The notes beneath the pieces are model-generated. The model was not told the DNA's origin and did no database searches. It worked only from the letters and a program-made list of their open reading frames with translations. A DNA stretch of 64,000 nt from Variovorax sp. OK212 (GTDB lineage: Bacteria; Pseudomonadota; Gammaproteobacteria; Burkholderiales; Burkholderiaceae_C), in NCBI RefSeq assembly GCF_900112425.1, contig NZ_FOLP01000021.1, positions 1-64,000 on the forward strand, given 5' to 3'. Positions within the stretch are counted from its first letter, which is position 1. Each line of letters starts with the position of its first letter. The position numbers and the translations under genes were made by a program. Of the stretch, positions 16,512-25,510 are shown piece after piece.

Positions 16512-16620
16512 GCTCCTTCCCCTTCCGGGGGAAGGTGGGGATGGGGGCAAGCGGCCTTTGTCGCCGCGCGGCGTTGGAGGCCGCGCGCCCCCACCCCGGC
16601 CCTCCCCCGGGAGGGGAGGT
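16512..16620. repeat. REP-like double-hairpin element inside the box transport operon
   Basis: The first hairpin is at 16515-16535 (CCTTCCCC...GGGGGAAGG) and the second at 16600-16619 (CCCTCCC...GGGAGGG). The 18-base core GGGATGGGGGCAAGCGGC is at 16538-16555; it is also found exactly at 20618-20635 and 28781-28798. A GCGCCCCCACCCC segment opposite the core can pair with it. The element separates the LivM and LivG genes. Confidence 0.88.
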
Positions 16621-16644
16621 AGAAAGTCAGAAGACCGACGCAGG

Positions 16645-17604
16645 TCATGCGGCCTCCTTCGGCGACAGCCGCTTCACCAGGCCGATCAGGCCCTTCGGCA
16701 GCAGCGCCACGAACAAGATGATGGTCAGGCCCAGCGTCAATTGCCAGTGGTCCGCCAGCGGCCCCATCACGGCATGCGTGGAGAAGATTTCCTTCAGCAG
16801 GGTGAAGGCGATGGCGCCGATCACCGCGCCGCGCAGGTGGCCCATGCCGCCGAGGATCACCATCAGCAGCACCTCGCCCGAGTTGTGCCAGGCCATCAGC
16901 TCGGGGTTGACCACGCCGTCGCGCGAGGCCAGCAGGAAGCCCGCGAGTCCGGCCAGCGCACCGGCCAGCACGAAGGCCGCGAGCTTGTAGCCGTACACGG
17001 AGAAGCCCGCCGCGCGCATGCGCTGCTCGTTCACGCGAATGCCGGCCAGCGCCGCGCCGAAACGCGAGCGGCGCACCAGCGCCAGCAGGGCGTAGGTGAA
17101 CACCAGCGACGCCAGCACCACGTAGAACAGCACGGTGCGGTTCTCCAGGTCGAGCGCGCCGATGGCGGGGCGCACGTACATGTAGATGCCGTCGCTGCCG
17201 CCGCCGACCTTGGTGTCGTGGAACACGAAGAAGGCCATCTGCGCGAAGGCCAGCGTCACCATGATGAAGTACACGCCGCGCGTGCGCAGGCTCAGGGCGC
17301 CCACGAACAGCGCGTACAACGCCGCGGCGCCCATGGCCAGCGGCAGCAGCAGCGCGAAGTTGCCGCCGTCGCTGCCCGAGGCCAGCACGGTCACGTAGGC
17401 ACCGATGCCGTAGAACGCCGCATGGCCCAGGCTCACCAGGCCGGTCATGCCGACCAGCAGTTCCAGGCTCAGCGCGAAGATCGACAGGATCATGATCTTC
17501 ACGACGAAGTCCGACGCGTAGTTGCCCATCAACGGGCCGGCCACGCCGATGGCGATGGCGCACACCACGGGCACCAGGAAGGCACTCTTCTTCATGCCTG
17601 TCAT
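16645..17604 (-). CDS. LivM-type ABC permease
   Basis: 319 residues with about nine hydrophobic segments. The family motif around LVGMTGLVSLGHAAFYGIGAY is visible near residues 50-70, and RMRAAGFSVYGYKLAAF lies in the coupling region. It forms the membrane channel with LivH and contacts LivG/LivF. The ATG at 17604 overlaps the LivH stop by 4 bp; a second Met three codons later is possible. The gene belongs to the benzoate operon and probably serves uptake of benzoate or a related aromatic acid. Confidence 0.92.
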   Translation of the reverse strand: MTGMKKSAFLVPVVCAIAIGVAGPLMGNYASDFVVKIMILSIFALSLELLVGMTGLVSLGHAAFYGIGAYVTVLASGSDGGNFALLLPLAMGAAALYALFVGALSLRTRGVYFIMVTLAFAQMAFFVFHDTKVGGGSDGIYMYVRPAIGALDLENRTVLFYVVLASLVFTYALLALVRRSRFGAALAGIRVNEQRMRAAGFSVYGYKLAAFVLAGALAGLAGFLLASRDGVVNPELMAWHNSGEVLLMVILGGMGHLRGAVIGAIAFTLLKEIFSTHAVMGPLADHWQLTLGLTIILFVALLPKGLIGLVKRLSPKEAA

Positions 17605-18473
17605 GGCCTTCTCCCCATCAGCCCTTCAGGCTTCCAGATGAGCACGATGGCCATCAGCAGGTAGATGCCGATGCCGCTCAGGTCGGCGAAGAACACCTTG
17701 CCGAAGGTGTCGACGAAGCCCACCAGCAGCGAGGCCACCAGCGCGCCGGTGATCGAGCCGATGCCGCCGATCACCACCAGCACGAAGCAGATGATGAGCA
17801 CGCTGGCGCCCATGTTGGGGTACACGGAGGACATGGGCGCGGCGATCATGCCGGCCAGTGCCGCCAGCGCCACGCCGGCCGCGAACACGATGCGGTAGAG
17901 CCGCTTCACGTCGATGCCCAGGCCGCGCACCATGTCGCGGTTGCTCGCGCCGGCGCGGATCATCATGCCCAGGCGCGTGCGGTTGACCACCCAGTACAGC
18001 GCCACGGCCAGCACGATGCAGGCGGCCGAGGCGAACAGGCGATACCACGGGTAGCTCATGACGTTGCCCAGCGCGAAGCTGCCGTCGAGCCAGGCGGGCA
18101 CCTTCACGCCGTGCACGTCGTTGCCCACCAGGATGGAGCGCAGCTCCTCGAACACCAGGATGAGCCCGTAGGTCATCAGCACCTGCTGCAGGTGGTCGCG
18201 CTGGTAGAGGTAGCTGAAGAAGGCCCACTCCAGCAGGTAGCCGAAGATGGCGGCGAGCACCACGCCGGCCACCAGCATCAAGAGGAACTGGTCGCCGAAC
18301 AGCGGCGCCAGCGCGAACGCCATGTACGCGCCGATCATGTAGAAGCTGCCGTGCGCGAGGTTGATGACGCCCATGATCCCGAAGATCAGCGTCAGCCCCG
18401 AGGCCACGAGGAAGAGCAGGAGTCCGTACTGAACGGAGTTCAGGCACTGGACGAGGAAGGTTCCGAAATCCAC
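17601..18473 (-). CDS. LivH-type ABC permease
   Basis: 290 residues and about eight membrane segments. The conserved GIMGVINLAHGSFYMIGAY motif lies near residues 32-50 and SNRDMVRGLGIDV in the cytoplasmic loop. It is the partner of LivM in a LIV-type importer. It is separated from the upstream binding-protein gene by 123 bp containing two hairpins, an arrangement that commonly lets the binding protein be made in excess over the membrane parts. Confidence 0.92.
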   Translation of the reverse strand: MDFGTFLVQCLNSVQYGLLLFLVASGLTLIFGIMGVINLAHGSFYMIGAYMAFALAPLFGDQFLLMLVAGVVLAAIFGYLLEWAFFSYLYQRDHLQQVLMTYGLILVFEELRSILVGNDVHGVKVPAWLDGSFALGNVMSYPWYRLFASAACIVLAVALYWVVNRTRLGMMIRAGASNRDMVRGLGIDVKRLYRIVFAAGVALAALAGMIAAPMSSVYPNMGASVLIICFVLVVIGGIGSITGALVASLLVGFVDTFGKVFFADLSGIGIYLLMAIVLIWKPEGLMGRRP

Positions 18474-18512
18474 CGTGTGAGATCCCAGTTGAATGTGGTT
18501 GCCGCAAGGCGG

Positions 18513-18545
18513 CTCGCGGCCCGTGAACTCGGTCAGGGCCGCGAG
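18513..18545. other. Second hairpin between the binding-protein and LivH genes
   Basis: CTCGCGGCCC (18513-18522) and GGGCCGCGAG (18536-18545) form a perfect 10-bp stem around 13 bases. It has no T-run, so it is more likely an mRNA-stabilising or attenuating stem than a terminator. It lies 40-72 bp upstream of the LivH start codon. Confidence 0.6.
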
Positions 18546-18561
18546 GAAACGAGAGAGTCGA

Positions 18562-18594
18562 TCGAAAAAGCAGGGCAGGCCTTGCGGCCCTGCT
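18562..18594 (-). terminator. Intra-operon terminator-like hairpin after the binding-protein gene
   Basis: Read on the minus strand, AGCAGGGC (18594-18587) pairs with GCCCTGCT (18576-18569), followed by TTTT. It begins three bases after the binding-protein stop codon. Partial termination here would lower permease/ATPase transcripts relative to the binding protein. Confidence 0.65.
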
Positions 18595-18596
18595 GC

Positions 18597-19769
18597 TTAC
18601 ATGCGGCAGCCGCGTGCCGGGTCGGCCAGGCCCTTGATGGCGGTGTTCACCAGCTTGTTCTCCTTGCCGTCGACCTTGCGCAGGTAGATGTCCTGCACCG
18701 GGTTGTGCGACTTGCTCACCGTGAAGGTGCCGCGCGGGCTGTCGATCTTCGCCTTCTCGACCGCGGCCGCGAAGTCGGCCTTCTTCGAGATGTCGCCCTT
18801 GGTGGCGTTCAGGCCCACGCCCAGCATCTGCGCGGCGTCGTAGCCTTGCACCGCATACACGTCGGGCTGCAGCTTGAACGCCTTGGCATAGGCGGTGCGG
18901 AAGGCGGTGTCGCGCGGCGTGTTCAGGCCGTCGGCGTAGTGCAGCGTGGTCAGCATGCCTTGCGCGGACTCGCCCTGTGCGTCGAGCGTGCCGTCGGTCA
19001 GGAAGCCGGGGCCGTACAGCGGAATGGTCTTGTTCAGGCCGGCGGCCTGGTAGTCCTTGACGAACTTGACCGCGCCGCCGCCCGCGAAGAAGGCGTACAC
19101 CGCATCGGGCTTGGCCGCCGCGATCTCGGTCAGCAGCGCCTGGAACTCCACGTTGGGGAAGGGCAGCGTGAGTTGCTTGTCGACCTTGCCGCCGTTCTTC
19201 TCGAAGCCTTCCTTGAAGCCGTTGACCGACTCGTCGCCGGCCGCGTACTTCCAGGTGATGGTCATCGCCTTCTTCTTGCCTTCCTTCTTGGCCGCGACTT
19301 CGCCCATGGCGTAGGCCGGCTGCCAGTTGCTGAACGAGCTGCGGAAGATGTTGGGCGCGCACATCGGGCCGGTCACGGCGTCGGCGCCGGCGTTGGGCAC
19401 GATCAGCACGGTGCCGCTTTCCTTCGCGGCCTTGGCCATGGCCATGGCCACGCCGGAGTGCACGGTGCCCACGATCACGTCGACGTTGTCGCGCTTGATG
19501 AGCTTGTTGACGTTGTCGGTGGCCTTGGCGGGGTCGGACTCGTCGTCGACCTTGAAGTATTCGATCTCGCGGCCGGCGAGCTTGCCGCCCTGTTCGTCCA
19601 CGTAGAGCTTGAAGCCGTTCTCGATGGCCACGCCCAGCGCGGTGTAGGTGCCGCTGTAGGGCAGCATGAGGCCGACCTTGAGCTTGCCCGTGCCCTGGGC
19701 GCCGGCGGCGGAGGCCAGCGCGGCGAAGGCGATGGCGGTGAGGGCCAGGCGTGCGGTGCGAATGGTCAT
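18597..19769 (-). CDS. LIV-type ABC substrate-binding protein of the benzoate operon
   Basis: 390 residues. The signal peptide ends near SAAGAQ (residue 25). The mature receptor starts LKVGLMLPYSGTY and follows the type I periplasmic binding fold, with late cysteine GCRM at the C-terminus. AGGAGACAG precedes the ATG at 19769. The start overlaps the stop of the alpha/beta hydrolase gene by 4 bp, placing the whole transporter in the boxD/benzoate-CoA ligase operon. Benzoate or a substituted benzoate is the likely ligand (inference from context). Confidence 0.9.
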   Translation of the reverse strand: MTIRTARLALTAIAFAALASAAGAQGTGKLKVGLMLPYSGTYTALGVAIENGFKLYVDEQGGKLAGREIEYFKVDDESDPAKATDNVNKLIKRDNVDVIVGTVHSGVAMAMAKAAKESGTVLIVPNAGADAVTGPMCAPNIFRSSFSNWQPAYAMGEVAAKKEGKKKAMTITWKYAAGDESVNGFKEGFEKNGGKVDKQLTLPFPNVEFQALLTEIAAAKPDAVYAFFAGGGAVKFVKDYQAAGLNKTIPLYGPGFLTDGTLDAQGESAQGMLTTLHYADGLNTPRDTAFRTAYAKAFKLQPDVYAVQGYDAAQMLGVGLNATKGDISKKADFAAAVEKAKIDSPRGTFTVSKSHNPVQDIYLRKVDGKENKLVNTAIKGLADPARGCRM

Positions 19770-20572
19770 GGAATCTGTCTCCTGTTTTTGGTGATGAAAG
19801 AAGTGGCCGCGACGATGACACGATCCGGCTGATCGCGATGCGGGGAATGCCCGCATTCCGGGATTTCGAGCAGCTCGCAGCCGCCGACGCGCGCGGCGAT
19901 GCCGCGGATCTGCGCGAGCGTGCCGTACTCGTCGTCGATGCCCTGCACCGCGAGCACGGGGCAGCGGAGGGTGTCGAGTTCCTGCTCGATGTTCCATTGC
20001 CGGAAGGGCGGGTGCAGCCAGATGCGGTTCCAGCCCCAGAAGGCGGAGTCGGCGCTGTCGTGGTAGCGGCCCAGCTTCTTCGGCAGGTCGGTGCCCAGGT
20101 AGGCGGTGCGCGCCTTCTCGATGTTCTCCACCGTCACGTCTTCCACGAAGATGTGCGGCGCGAGCACGACGAGGCCTTCGACCTTGTCGGGGAAGCGCGA
20201 GGCGTACAGCAGCGAGATCGAGCCGCCGTCGCTGTGGCCGAAGAGCCAGGGCTTCTCATCGCCGAGTTGCAGCGCGGCGAAGAGCGCGGGCAGCACCTCG
20301 TGCGCCTGGCGGTGCATGAAGTCGACGTCCCAGATCTCGTCGTCGGCGCGCGGGGTGGAGCGGCCATAGCCGGGGCGCGAGAACACCAGGCCGCGCGCGT
20401 GGGCGGCGTCGCACAGCTGCGCGGGAAAGTCCTTCCACATGGCGACGGAGCCGAGGCCTTCGTGGAGGAAGACGATGAGCGGGGCGCCGGTGCGCTCGGG
20501 AGCGATCCACTGGCACTCGATGCGCACGGGGCGGCCGTGCCAGTCGATGGTGGCGAAGTCGGGCGTGTTCAT
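19766..20572 (-). CDS. Alpha/beta hydrolase of the box cluster
   Basis: 268 residues. The nucleophile elbow is GHSDGGS (Ser114). An HEGLGS oxyanion segment lies near 37-42 and a late CGHSPH gives the catalytic His. Alpha/beta hydrolases of this kind commonly accompany aerobic benzoyl-CoA genes, where they may hydrolyse misrouted CoA esters or lactones; their exact substrate is not established to my knowledge. Its stop overlaps the binding-protein start by 4 bp. The upstream gap to the ligase gene holds a REP-like element. Confidence 0.85.
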   Translation of the reverse strand: MNTPDFATIDWHGRPVRIECQWIAPERTGAPLIVFLHEGLGSVAMWKDFPAQLCDAAHARGLVFSRPGYGRSTPRADDEIWDVDFMHRQAHEVLPALFAALQLGDEKPWLFGHSDGGSISLLYASRFPDKVEGLVVLAPHIFVEDVTVENIEKARTAYLGTDLPKKLGRYHDSADSAFWGWNRIWLHPPFRQWNIEQELDTLRCPVLAVQGIDDEYGTLAQIRGIAARVGGCELLEIPECGHSPHRDQPDRVIVAATSFITKNRRQIP

Positions 20573-20590
20573 GGCGTTGCCTCTGGCTGT

Positions 20591-20707
20591 TGCTCCTTCC
20601 CCTTCCGGGGGAAGGTTGGGATGGGGGCAAGCGGCGTCGGCAAAGGCAATGCGTATGCAAAGGCCGCGCGCCCCCACCCCAGCCCTCCTCCGGGAGGGGA
20701 GGGAGCA
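20591..20707. repeat. REP-like double-hairpin element between the ligase and hydrolase genes
   Basis: Same architecture as the element at 16512-16620: a first hairpin CTTCCCC...GGGGGAAG, the shared 18-base core at 20618-20635, a GCGCCCCCACCCC segment and a closing hairpin CCCTCC...GGAGGG. It occupies nearly all of the 154-bp gap in an operon whose other junctions are mostly short or overlapping. Confidence 0.88.
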
Positions 20708-20726
20708 AGGCAAGACCGGGCGCGCG

Positions 20727-22280
20727 TCATGCCTGCTTTTCCTTCTCACGCAACCGGAACCGCTGGATCTTCCCCGTCGCCGTCTTCGGCAGCTCGCTCA
20801 CGAACTCCAGGAAGCGCGGGTACTTGTACGGCGCGAGGCGTTCCTTCACGAAGGCCTTCAGCTCTTCCTCGGTGGCCGCGCCGCCGTCCTTCAGCACCAC
20901 GAAGGCCTTGGTCTTGGTCAGCCCCTCGGCGTCTTCCTTGCCGATGACGGCGGCCTCGAGCACGGCGGGGTGCTGCATCAGCGTCGACTCGACCTCGAAC
21001 GGCGACACGTAGATGCCGCTGACCTTCAGCATGTCGTCGCTGCGGCCCGCATAGGTGTAGTAGCCGTCGGCGTCGCGCGTGTACTTGTCGCCGCTCTTGG
21101 TCCAGCCGCCCTGGAAGGTGTCGCGCGACTTCTCGCGGTTGGTCCAGTACATGAGCGCCGAGCTCGGCCCGCGGATGTAGAGGTCGCCCACTTCGCCGTC
21201 GCCCACGGGGCGGCCGTCCTCGCCGCGCAGCTCGATCTCGTAGCCGTCCACCGGCTTGCCGGTGGTGCCGTAGCGCACGTCGCCGGGGCGGTTGGAGATG
21301 AACACGTGCAGCATCTCGGTCGAGCCGATGCCGTCGATGATGTCGCAGCCGTAGTGCGACTTGAAGCGCTGCGCGATCTCGCCCGGCAGCGCCTCGCCGG
21401 CCGACGAGCACATGCGCAGCGCCACGGCTTCGCGCGCGGGCAGCCTGGGCGATGCGAGCATGCCGGCGAAGCCCGTGGGCGCGCCGAAGAACACGGTGGG
21501 CTGGTGCTCCACCCAGCGGCGGAAGGTGGCGTCGGGCGTGGGCCGCTCGGCCATCAGCACCACGGTGGCGCCCACCGACAGCGGGAAGGTCAGCGCGTTG
21601 CCCAGGCCGTACGCAAAGTAGAGCTTGGCGGCCGAGAAGCAGATGTCGGCTTCCGTGAGGCCGAGCACCGGCTTGCCGAACAGCTCGGCCGTCCACCACA
21701 GGTTGCCCTGCGTGTGCACCGTGCCCTTGGGCTTGCCGGTGGAGCCCGACGAGTAGAGCCAGAAGCCGGGGTCGTCCGATGCGGTGGTCACCGGCGCGGC
21801 CAGGGGCGCGGCGGCGGCCAGCGCGGCCTCGAATTCCTTCGCGCCCTCGGGCAACGGCAGCGCGCCCGTGGGCTGCGACACGATCAGCGTCTGCACCTCG
21901 TGGCCGCCGCGCGCCATCGCCTCCTGCAGCACCGGCAGCAAGGCCCCCGACACCAGCGCGGCCTGCGCGCGGCTGTGGTCGAGCATGTAGGCGTAGTCGT
22001 CGGGCGTGAGCAGCGTGTTGACGGCCACCGGCACGATGCCCGCATACAGGCAGCCCAGGAAGCTCACGGGCCAGTCGTGGCTGTCGAGCATGAGCAGCAG
22101 CACGCGCTCCTCGCGCCGGATGCCCGCTGCCTTCAGCGCGGCGGCCAGGCGGCGCGCGCGGTCTTCGAGCTGGCCGTAGCTCAGCGTGCCGCGGTCGTCG
22201 ATGTAGGCGGTGCGCTCGGCGCGGCCGCGGTTGAGGGCGAACAGGTGCTCGGCGAAGTTGAATCGTGTGGGCAGGGTCAT
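20727..22280 (-). CDS. bclA: Benzoate-CoA ligase
   Basis: 517 residues, the normal length of benzoate-CoA ligases. The AMP-binding loop YSSGSTGKPKG is at 176-186, the adenylate motif DGIGSTEMLHVF follows, and the C-terminal Lys is in TATGKIQRF. GNLWWTAELF and KLYFAYGLGN are typical of the benzoate branch. It makes benzoyl-CoA from benzoate, ATP and CoA, the entry step of the box pathway. It is second after boxD in the operon divergent from boxR, and ends 20 bp before a REP-like element. Confidence 0.94.
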   Translation of the reverse strand: MTLPTRFNFAEHLFALNRGRAERTAYIDDRGTLSYGQLEDRARRLAAALKAAGIRREERVLLLMLDSHDWPVSFLGCLYAGIVPVAVNTLLTPDDYAYMLDHSRAQAALVSGALLPVLQEAMARGGHEVQTLIVSQPTGALPLPEGAKEFEAALAAAAPLAAPVTTASDDPGFWLYSSGSTGKPKGTVHTQGNLWWTAELFGKPVLGLTEADICFSAAKLYFAYGLGNALTFPLSVGATVVLMAERPTPDATFRRWVEHQPTVFFGAPTGFAGMLASPRLPAREAVALRMCSSAGEALPGEIAQRFKSHYGCDIIDGIGSTEMLHVFISNRPGDVRYGTTGKPVDGYEIELRGEDGRPVGDGEVGDLYIRGPSSALMYWTNREKSRDTFQGGWTKSGDKYTRDADGYYTYAGRSDDMLKVSGIYVSPFEVESTLMQHPAVLEAAVIGKEDAEGLTKTKAFVVLKDGGAATEEELKAFVKERLAPYKYPRFLEFVSELPKTATGKIQRFRLREKEKQA

Positions 22281-22309
22281 GTCTTGTCTCCTTCGGCCGG
22301 GTGTTTGTT

Positions 22310-23860
22310 CTAGAGGCCGAGCGCGGCGAGCACGCCGGGGCTCGCCTGCACCGCGCTGCGGCGGTGATAGAAGTCGAGCGCGCGCAGCCCGCCGAGCTCG
22401 GCTCCGCCGCCCGCGCGGCCGGGGCCGCCGTGCAGCGACATCGGCATCACGTTGCCGTGGCCGGTGTGGGCCTGCGCCACCTCGGGGGTGACGACGTGCA
22501 CGCGGCCGTGGCTCGGGGCGACCGACAAAGCGACCTGCGCCAGCGCGGCGTCGTCGCTGCCGTACAGCGAGGTGACGAGCGAGCCCTGGCCGCGGTGCGC
22601 CAGCGCCATGCCGTGCGCCAGGTCGCGGTACGGCAGCAGCGTGGCCACGGGGCCGAACACTTCCACGTCGTGCACGCGCTGTGCCGCGTCGGCGTCGCGC
22701 GCGCCCAGCAGCACGGGGCCGATGCAGGCGGCCACCTTCGGGTCGGCATCGACCAGGGGCTTGTTGCGGCTGTCGTGCAGCACGGTGGTCTGCGAAGCCA
22801 GTGCGTCGAGGCCGTCGCGCACCGCATCGAGCTGCGCGCGGCTCACCAGCGAGCCCATGCGCACGCTCTCGTTGCGCGGGTTGCCCACGCTCACGCCGGC
22901 GAGCTTGGCGCCGATGGCTTCGGCCGCGGCGTCGTACACCTCGGCCGGCACCAGGATGCGGCGAATGGCGGTGCACTTCTGGCCCGACTTGACCGTCATC
23001 TCGCGCACCACTTCGCGCACGAGCAGGTTGAAGGCGTCGCTGCCGGGCGCGGCACCGGGCAGCAGCAGGGCGCTGTTCAGGCTGTCGGCCTCGATGTTCA
23101 CGCGCACCGAGCGCTCGGCCACGGCGGGGTGCGAGCGGATGATGGCGGCCGTTTCGGCCGAGCCGGTGAACGAGGCCACGTCGAAGGGCTGCAGCGCGTC
23201 CATCAGGCCGGCCGAACTGCCGCAGACGACGGACAGCGCACCGGCGGGCAGCACGCCCGCGTCGACCACGTCACGCACCATGCGCTGCGTGAGCCAGGCG
23301 GTGGCCGTGGCGGGCTTCACGATCACGGGCACGCCGGACAGCAGCGCGGGCGCCGCCTTTTCCCACAGGCCCCACGAAGGGAAGTTGAAGGCGTTGATGA
23401 ACAGCGCCACGCCGTGCGTGGGCACCTGCAGGTGCTGCGACTGGAACACCGGCTCCTTGCCGAGCTTCACGGCCTCGCCGTCGCGCAGCGCGCGCACGTC
23501 GCCGAGCGTGTCGCCCCACTTGGCGTACTGGCCCACGGTGAAGATCGCGCCGTCGATGTCGACGGCCGAGTCGTTCTTCACGGTGCCGGAGTTGGCGGTG
23601 GCGATCTCGTAGTACGCGTCGCGGTTGGCCTGCAGCACTTTCACGATGGCGCCGAGCAGCCCCGCGCGCTGGCGGTAGGTGAGGGCGCGCAGTGCGTTGC
23701 CGCCCTGTTCGCGGGCGAAGGCAAAGGCTTCGGGCAGGTCGAGGCCGGTGGCGTCGACACGCGCGAGTTCGGTGCCCAGCACCGGGTCGAACAGGGGCGT
23801 GCCGGCGCCCGATCCGGCCTGCCAGCGGCCGGCGACGTAGTTGGGGAGGAGTTCGGTCAT
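22310..23860 (-). CDS. boxD: 3,4-dehydroadipyl-CoA semialdehyde dehydrogenase
   Basis: 516 residues of the aldehyde dehydrogenase superfamily, in the branch with PaaZ/BoxD. It has an INAFNFPSWG segment, VKPATATAW, SFTGSAETA and the nucleophile segment KSGQKCTAIRR. The enzyme oxidises the ring-cleavage aldehyde to 3,4-dehydroadipyl-CoA with NADP+. The ATG at 23860 overlaps the DUF4863 stop by one base (TGATG), and the gene lies 29 bp before benzoate-CoA ligase. Confidence 0.94.
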   Translation of the reverse strand: MTELLPNYVAGRWQAGSGAGTPLFDPVLGTELARVDATGLDLPEAFAFAREQGGNALRALTYRQRAGLLGAIVKVLQANRDAYYEIATANSGTVKNDSAVDIDGAIFTVGQYAKWGDTLGDVRALRDGEAVKLGKEPVFQSQHLQVPTHGVALFINAFNFPSWGLWEKAAPALLSGVPVIVKPATATAWLTQRMVRDVVDAGVLPAGALSVVCGSSAGLMDALQPFDVASFTGSAETAAIIRSHPAVAERSVRVNIEADSLNSALLLPGAAPGSDAFNLLVREVVREMTVKSGQKCTAIRRILVPAEVYDAAAEAIGAKLAGVSVGNPRNESVRMGSLVSRAQLDAVRDGLDALASQTTVLHDSRNKPLVDADPKVAACIGPVLLGARDADAAQRVHDVEVFGPVATLLPYRDLAHGMALAHRGQGSLVTSLYGSDDAALAQVALSVAPSHGRVHVVTPEVAQAHTGHGNVMPMSLHGGPGRAGGGAELGGLRALDFYHRRSAVQASPGVLAALGL

Positions 23861-24348
23861 CAGGAGAACTTGATCTGCCCTTCGGGCAGCAGGTAGAGAA
23901 CGAGCGCGCGGCCTTGGGCCACGGTCGGGCGGTGTGCGGTGCCCGGGCCGTAGACGCACCAGCCCGCGGGCCGTCCGTCGAAGGTGGCGGGGTGGTCGTC
24001 CAGCGGCATGATCAGGTCGATCTCGCCGTGGGGGTGAGTGTGGTGCGGGCCGGCGATGTCCTGCATGTCGACCACGTCGACCGAGAAGCGGTGCAGGGCG
24101 TCCTCGGCCTTGAAGACGCGGCCGTACCTGATGCCGCCGCCCTCGCGCTCGCACAACCAGCCTTCGGCGACGCCGCCGATGCAGGCCTGGCGCAGCTGCT
24201 CGAAGCTGGCGCTGCCCGCGCCGTGGGTGGCGTTGAGCCACTGGTCGAGCGCGCTGTCGAGCGGCTTGCCGTCGATCTGGGCGGTCAGGCCGGCGATCAA
24301 CTGGTGAAATGCTGCCTTGCCGGTGGCTGGGTTGCTGCTGTCGGACAT
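23860..24348 (-). CDS. DUF4863 family protein of box clusters
   Basis: 162 residues. The C-terminal half is cupin-like, with HHTHPHGEID (histidines and Glu that could bind a metal), WCVYGPGTAHRPT and VLYLLPEGQIKFS. Relatives include 4-hydroxylaminobenzoate lyase-type proteins, and DUF4863 members often sit beside box genes. A role in handling substituted benzoates or a side product is possible but unproven here. It is the first gene of the minus-strand operon and is divergent from boxR across 163 bp. Confidence 0.85.
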   Translation of the reverse strand: MSDSSNPATGKAAFHQLIAGLTAQIDGKPLDSALDQWLNATHGAGSASFEQLRQACIGGVAEGWLCEREGGGIRYGRVFKAEDALHRFSVDVVDMQDIAGPHHTHPHGEIDLIMPLDDHPATFDGRPAGWCVYGPGTAHRPTVAQGRALVLYLLPEGQIKFS

Positions 24349-24393
24349 CGTGGGGCCTCGAACTTTGGAACTACCTTGCGTGAATGCTGCGTG

Positions 24394-24458
24394 TGCAGTA
24401 TCTTGCTTGTGGCCGAACAATAAGCATCGAGACAATGAGTGTCAAGCAATATAGTGCA
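24394..24458. promoter_or_regulatory. Two imperfect BoxR/BzdR-type operators in the boxR divergent region
   Basis: TGCA-N6-TGCT spans 24394-24407 and AGCA-N6-TGCA spans 24445-24458. Each differs by one base from the exact TGCA-N6-TGCA motif found before boxC. They bracket the AT-rich promoter region between boxR and the minus-strand operon. TGCA direct repeats are the operator type reported for BzdR and BoxR in Azoarcus. Confidence 0.55.
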
Positions 24459-24511
24459 TATATGGTGTTTACCCTGAGCGCGCACAATCCCGGCGAAGAA
24501 CGAGGAATGGC

Positions 24512-25459
24512 ATGAACGAGCATGTAGACGCGGCGCTGGCCACCGCGCCGGAAGGCGCCGGCAATGGCGCCCAAGCCAACGCCACGGCAGGGGAGGCGAA
24601 GAACCCGCTGCTGGCGGCGTTGGGCGACCGCGTGCGCAACCTGCGCGCGCAGCGCGGCCTCACGCGCAAGGCGGTGGCCATCGCGGCCGACGTGTCGGAG
24701 CGCCACCTGGCCAACCTCGAGTACGGCATCGGCAACGCGTCGATCCTGGTGCTGCAGCAGGTGGCCGGCGCGCTGCACTGCTCGCTGGCCGAGCTGGTGG
24801 GCGACGTGACGACCAGCTCGCCCGAGTGGCTGCTGATCCGCGAGCTGCTCGAGCACCGCAGCGAAGCCGACCTGCGCCGCGTGCGCGTGGCGCTCGGCGA
24901 GCTGCTGGGCACGGCCTCGGTCGACCCGGCGCGGCACCGGCGCATTGCGCTGGTGGGGCTGCGCGGCGCGGGCAAGTCGACGCTGGGGCAGATGCTGGCC
25001 GAAGACCTGGAGATTCCGTTCATCGAGCTGAGCCGCGAGATCGAGAAGCTCGCGGGCTGCAGCGTGCGCGAGATCCACGACCTGTACGGCACCAACGCCT
25101 ACCGCCGCTACGAGCGCCGGGCGCTGGAAGAAGCGGTGCAGATCTACAGCGAGGTGGTCATTGCCACGCCCGGCGGCATCGTGTCCGACCCGGCCACCTT
25201 CAACGAGCTGCTGGCGCACTGCACCACCGTGTGGCTGCAGGCCGCGCCCGAGGAGCACATGGGCCGCGTGGCCGCGCAGGGCGACACCCGCCCGATGGCG
25301 GCCAGCAAGGAAGCGATGGAAGACCTGCGCCGCATCCTGAACGGCCGCGCCGCCTTCTATTCGAAGGCCGACCTGTCGGTGGACACCAGCGGGCGCACCC
25401 TGTCGCAGAGCTTCCAGGCGCTGCGCGGCGTGGCACGCCAGTCCATGGGACTGGTCTAA
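24512..25459 (+). CDS. boxR: BoxR/BzdR-type regulator: HTH domain fused to a shikimate-kinase-like domain
   Basis: 315 residues. An extended N-terminus is followed by a helix-turn-helix of XRE type (about 38-98, GLTRKAVAIAADVSERHLANLE). A shikimate-kinase-like domain carries the P-loop GLRGAGKST (149-157). In this family the second domain senses benzoyl-CoA and relieves repression of the box genes. CGAGGAA precedes the ATG at 24512. It lies between its two target operons, with TGCA-type operators on both sides. Confidence 0.94.
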   Translation: MNEHVDAALATAPEGAGNGAQANATAGEAKNPLLAALGDRVRNLRAQRGLTRKAVAIAADVSERHLANLEYGIGNASILVLQQVAGALHCSLAELVGDVTTSSPEWLLIRELLEHRSEADLRRVRVALGELLGTASVDPARHRRIALVGLRGAGKSTLGQMLAEDLEIPFIELSREIEKLAGCSVREIHDLYGTNAYRRYERRALEEAVQIYSEVVIATPGGIVSDPATFNELLAHCTTVWLQAAPEEHMGRVAAQGDTRPMAASKEAMEDLRRILNGRAAFYSKADLSVDTSGRTLSQSFQALRGVARQSMGLV

Positions 25460-25510
25460 AACCCTGAAATCTGAAAAAAAGCACAACAGGCATTGACTTG
25501 CCTGTTCGCA

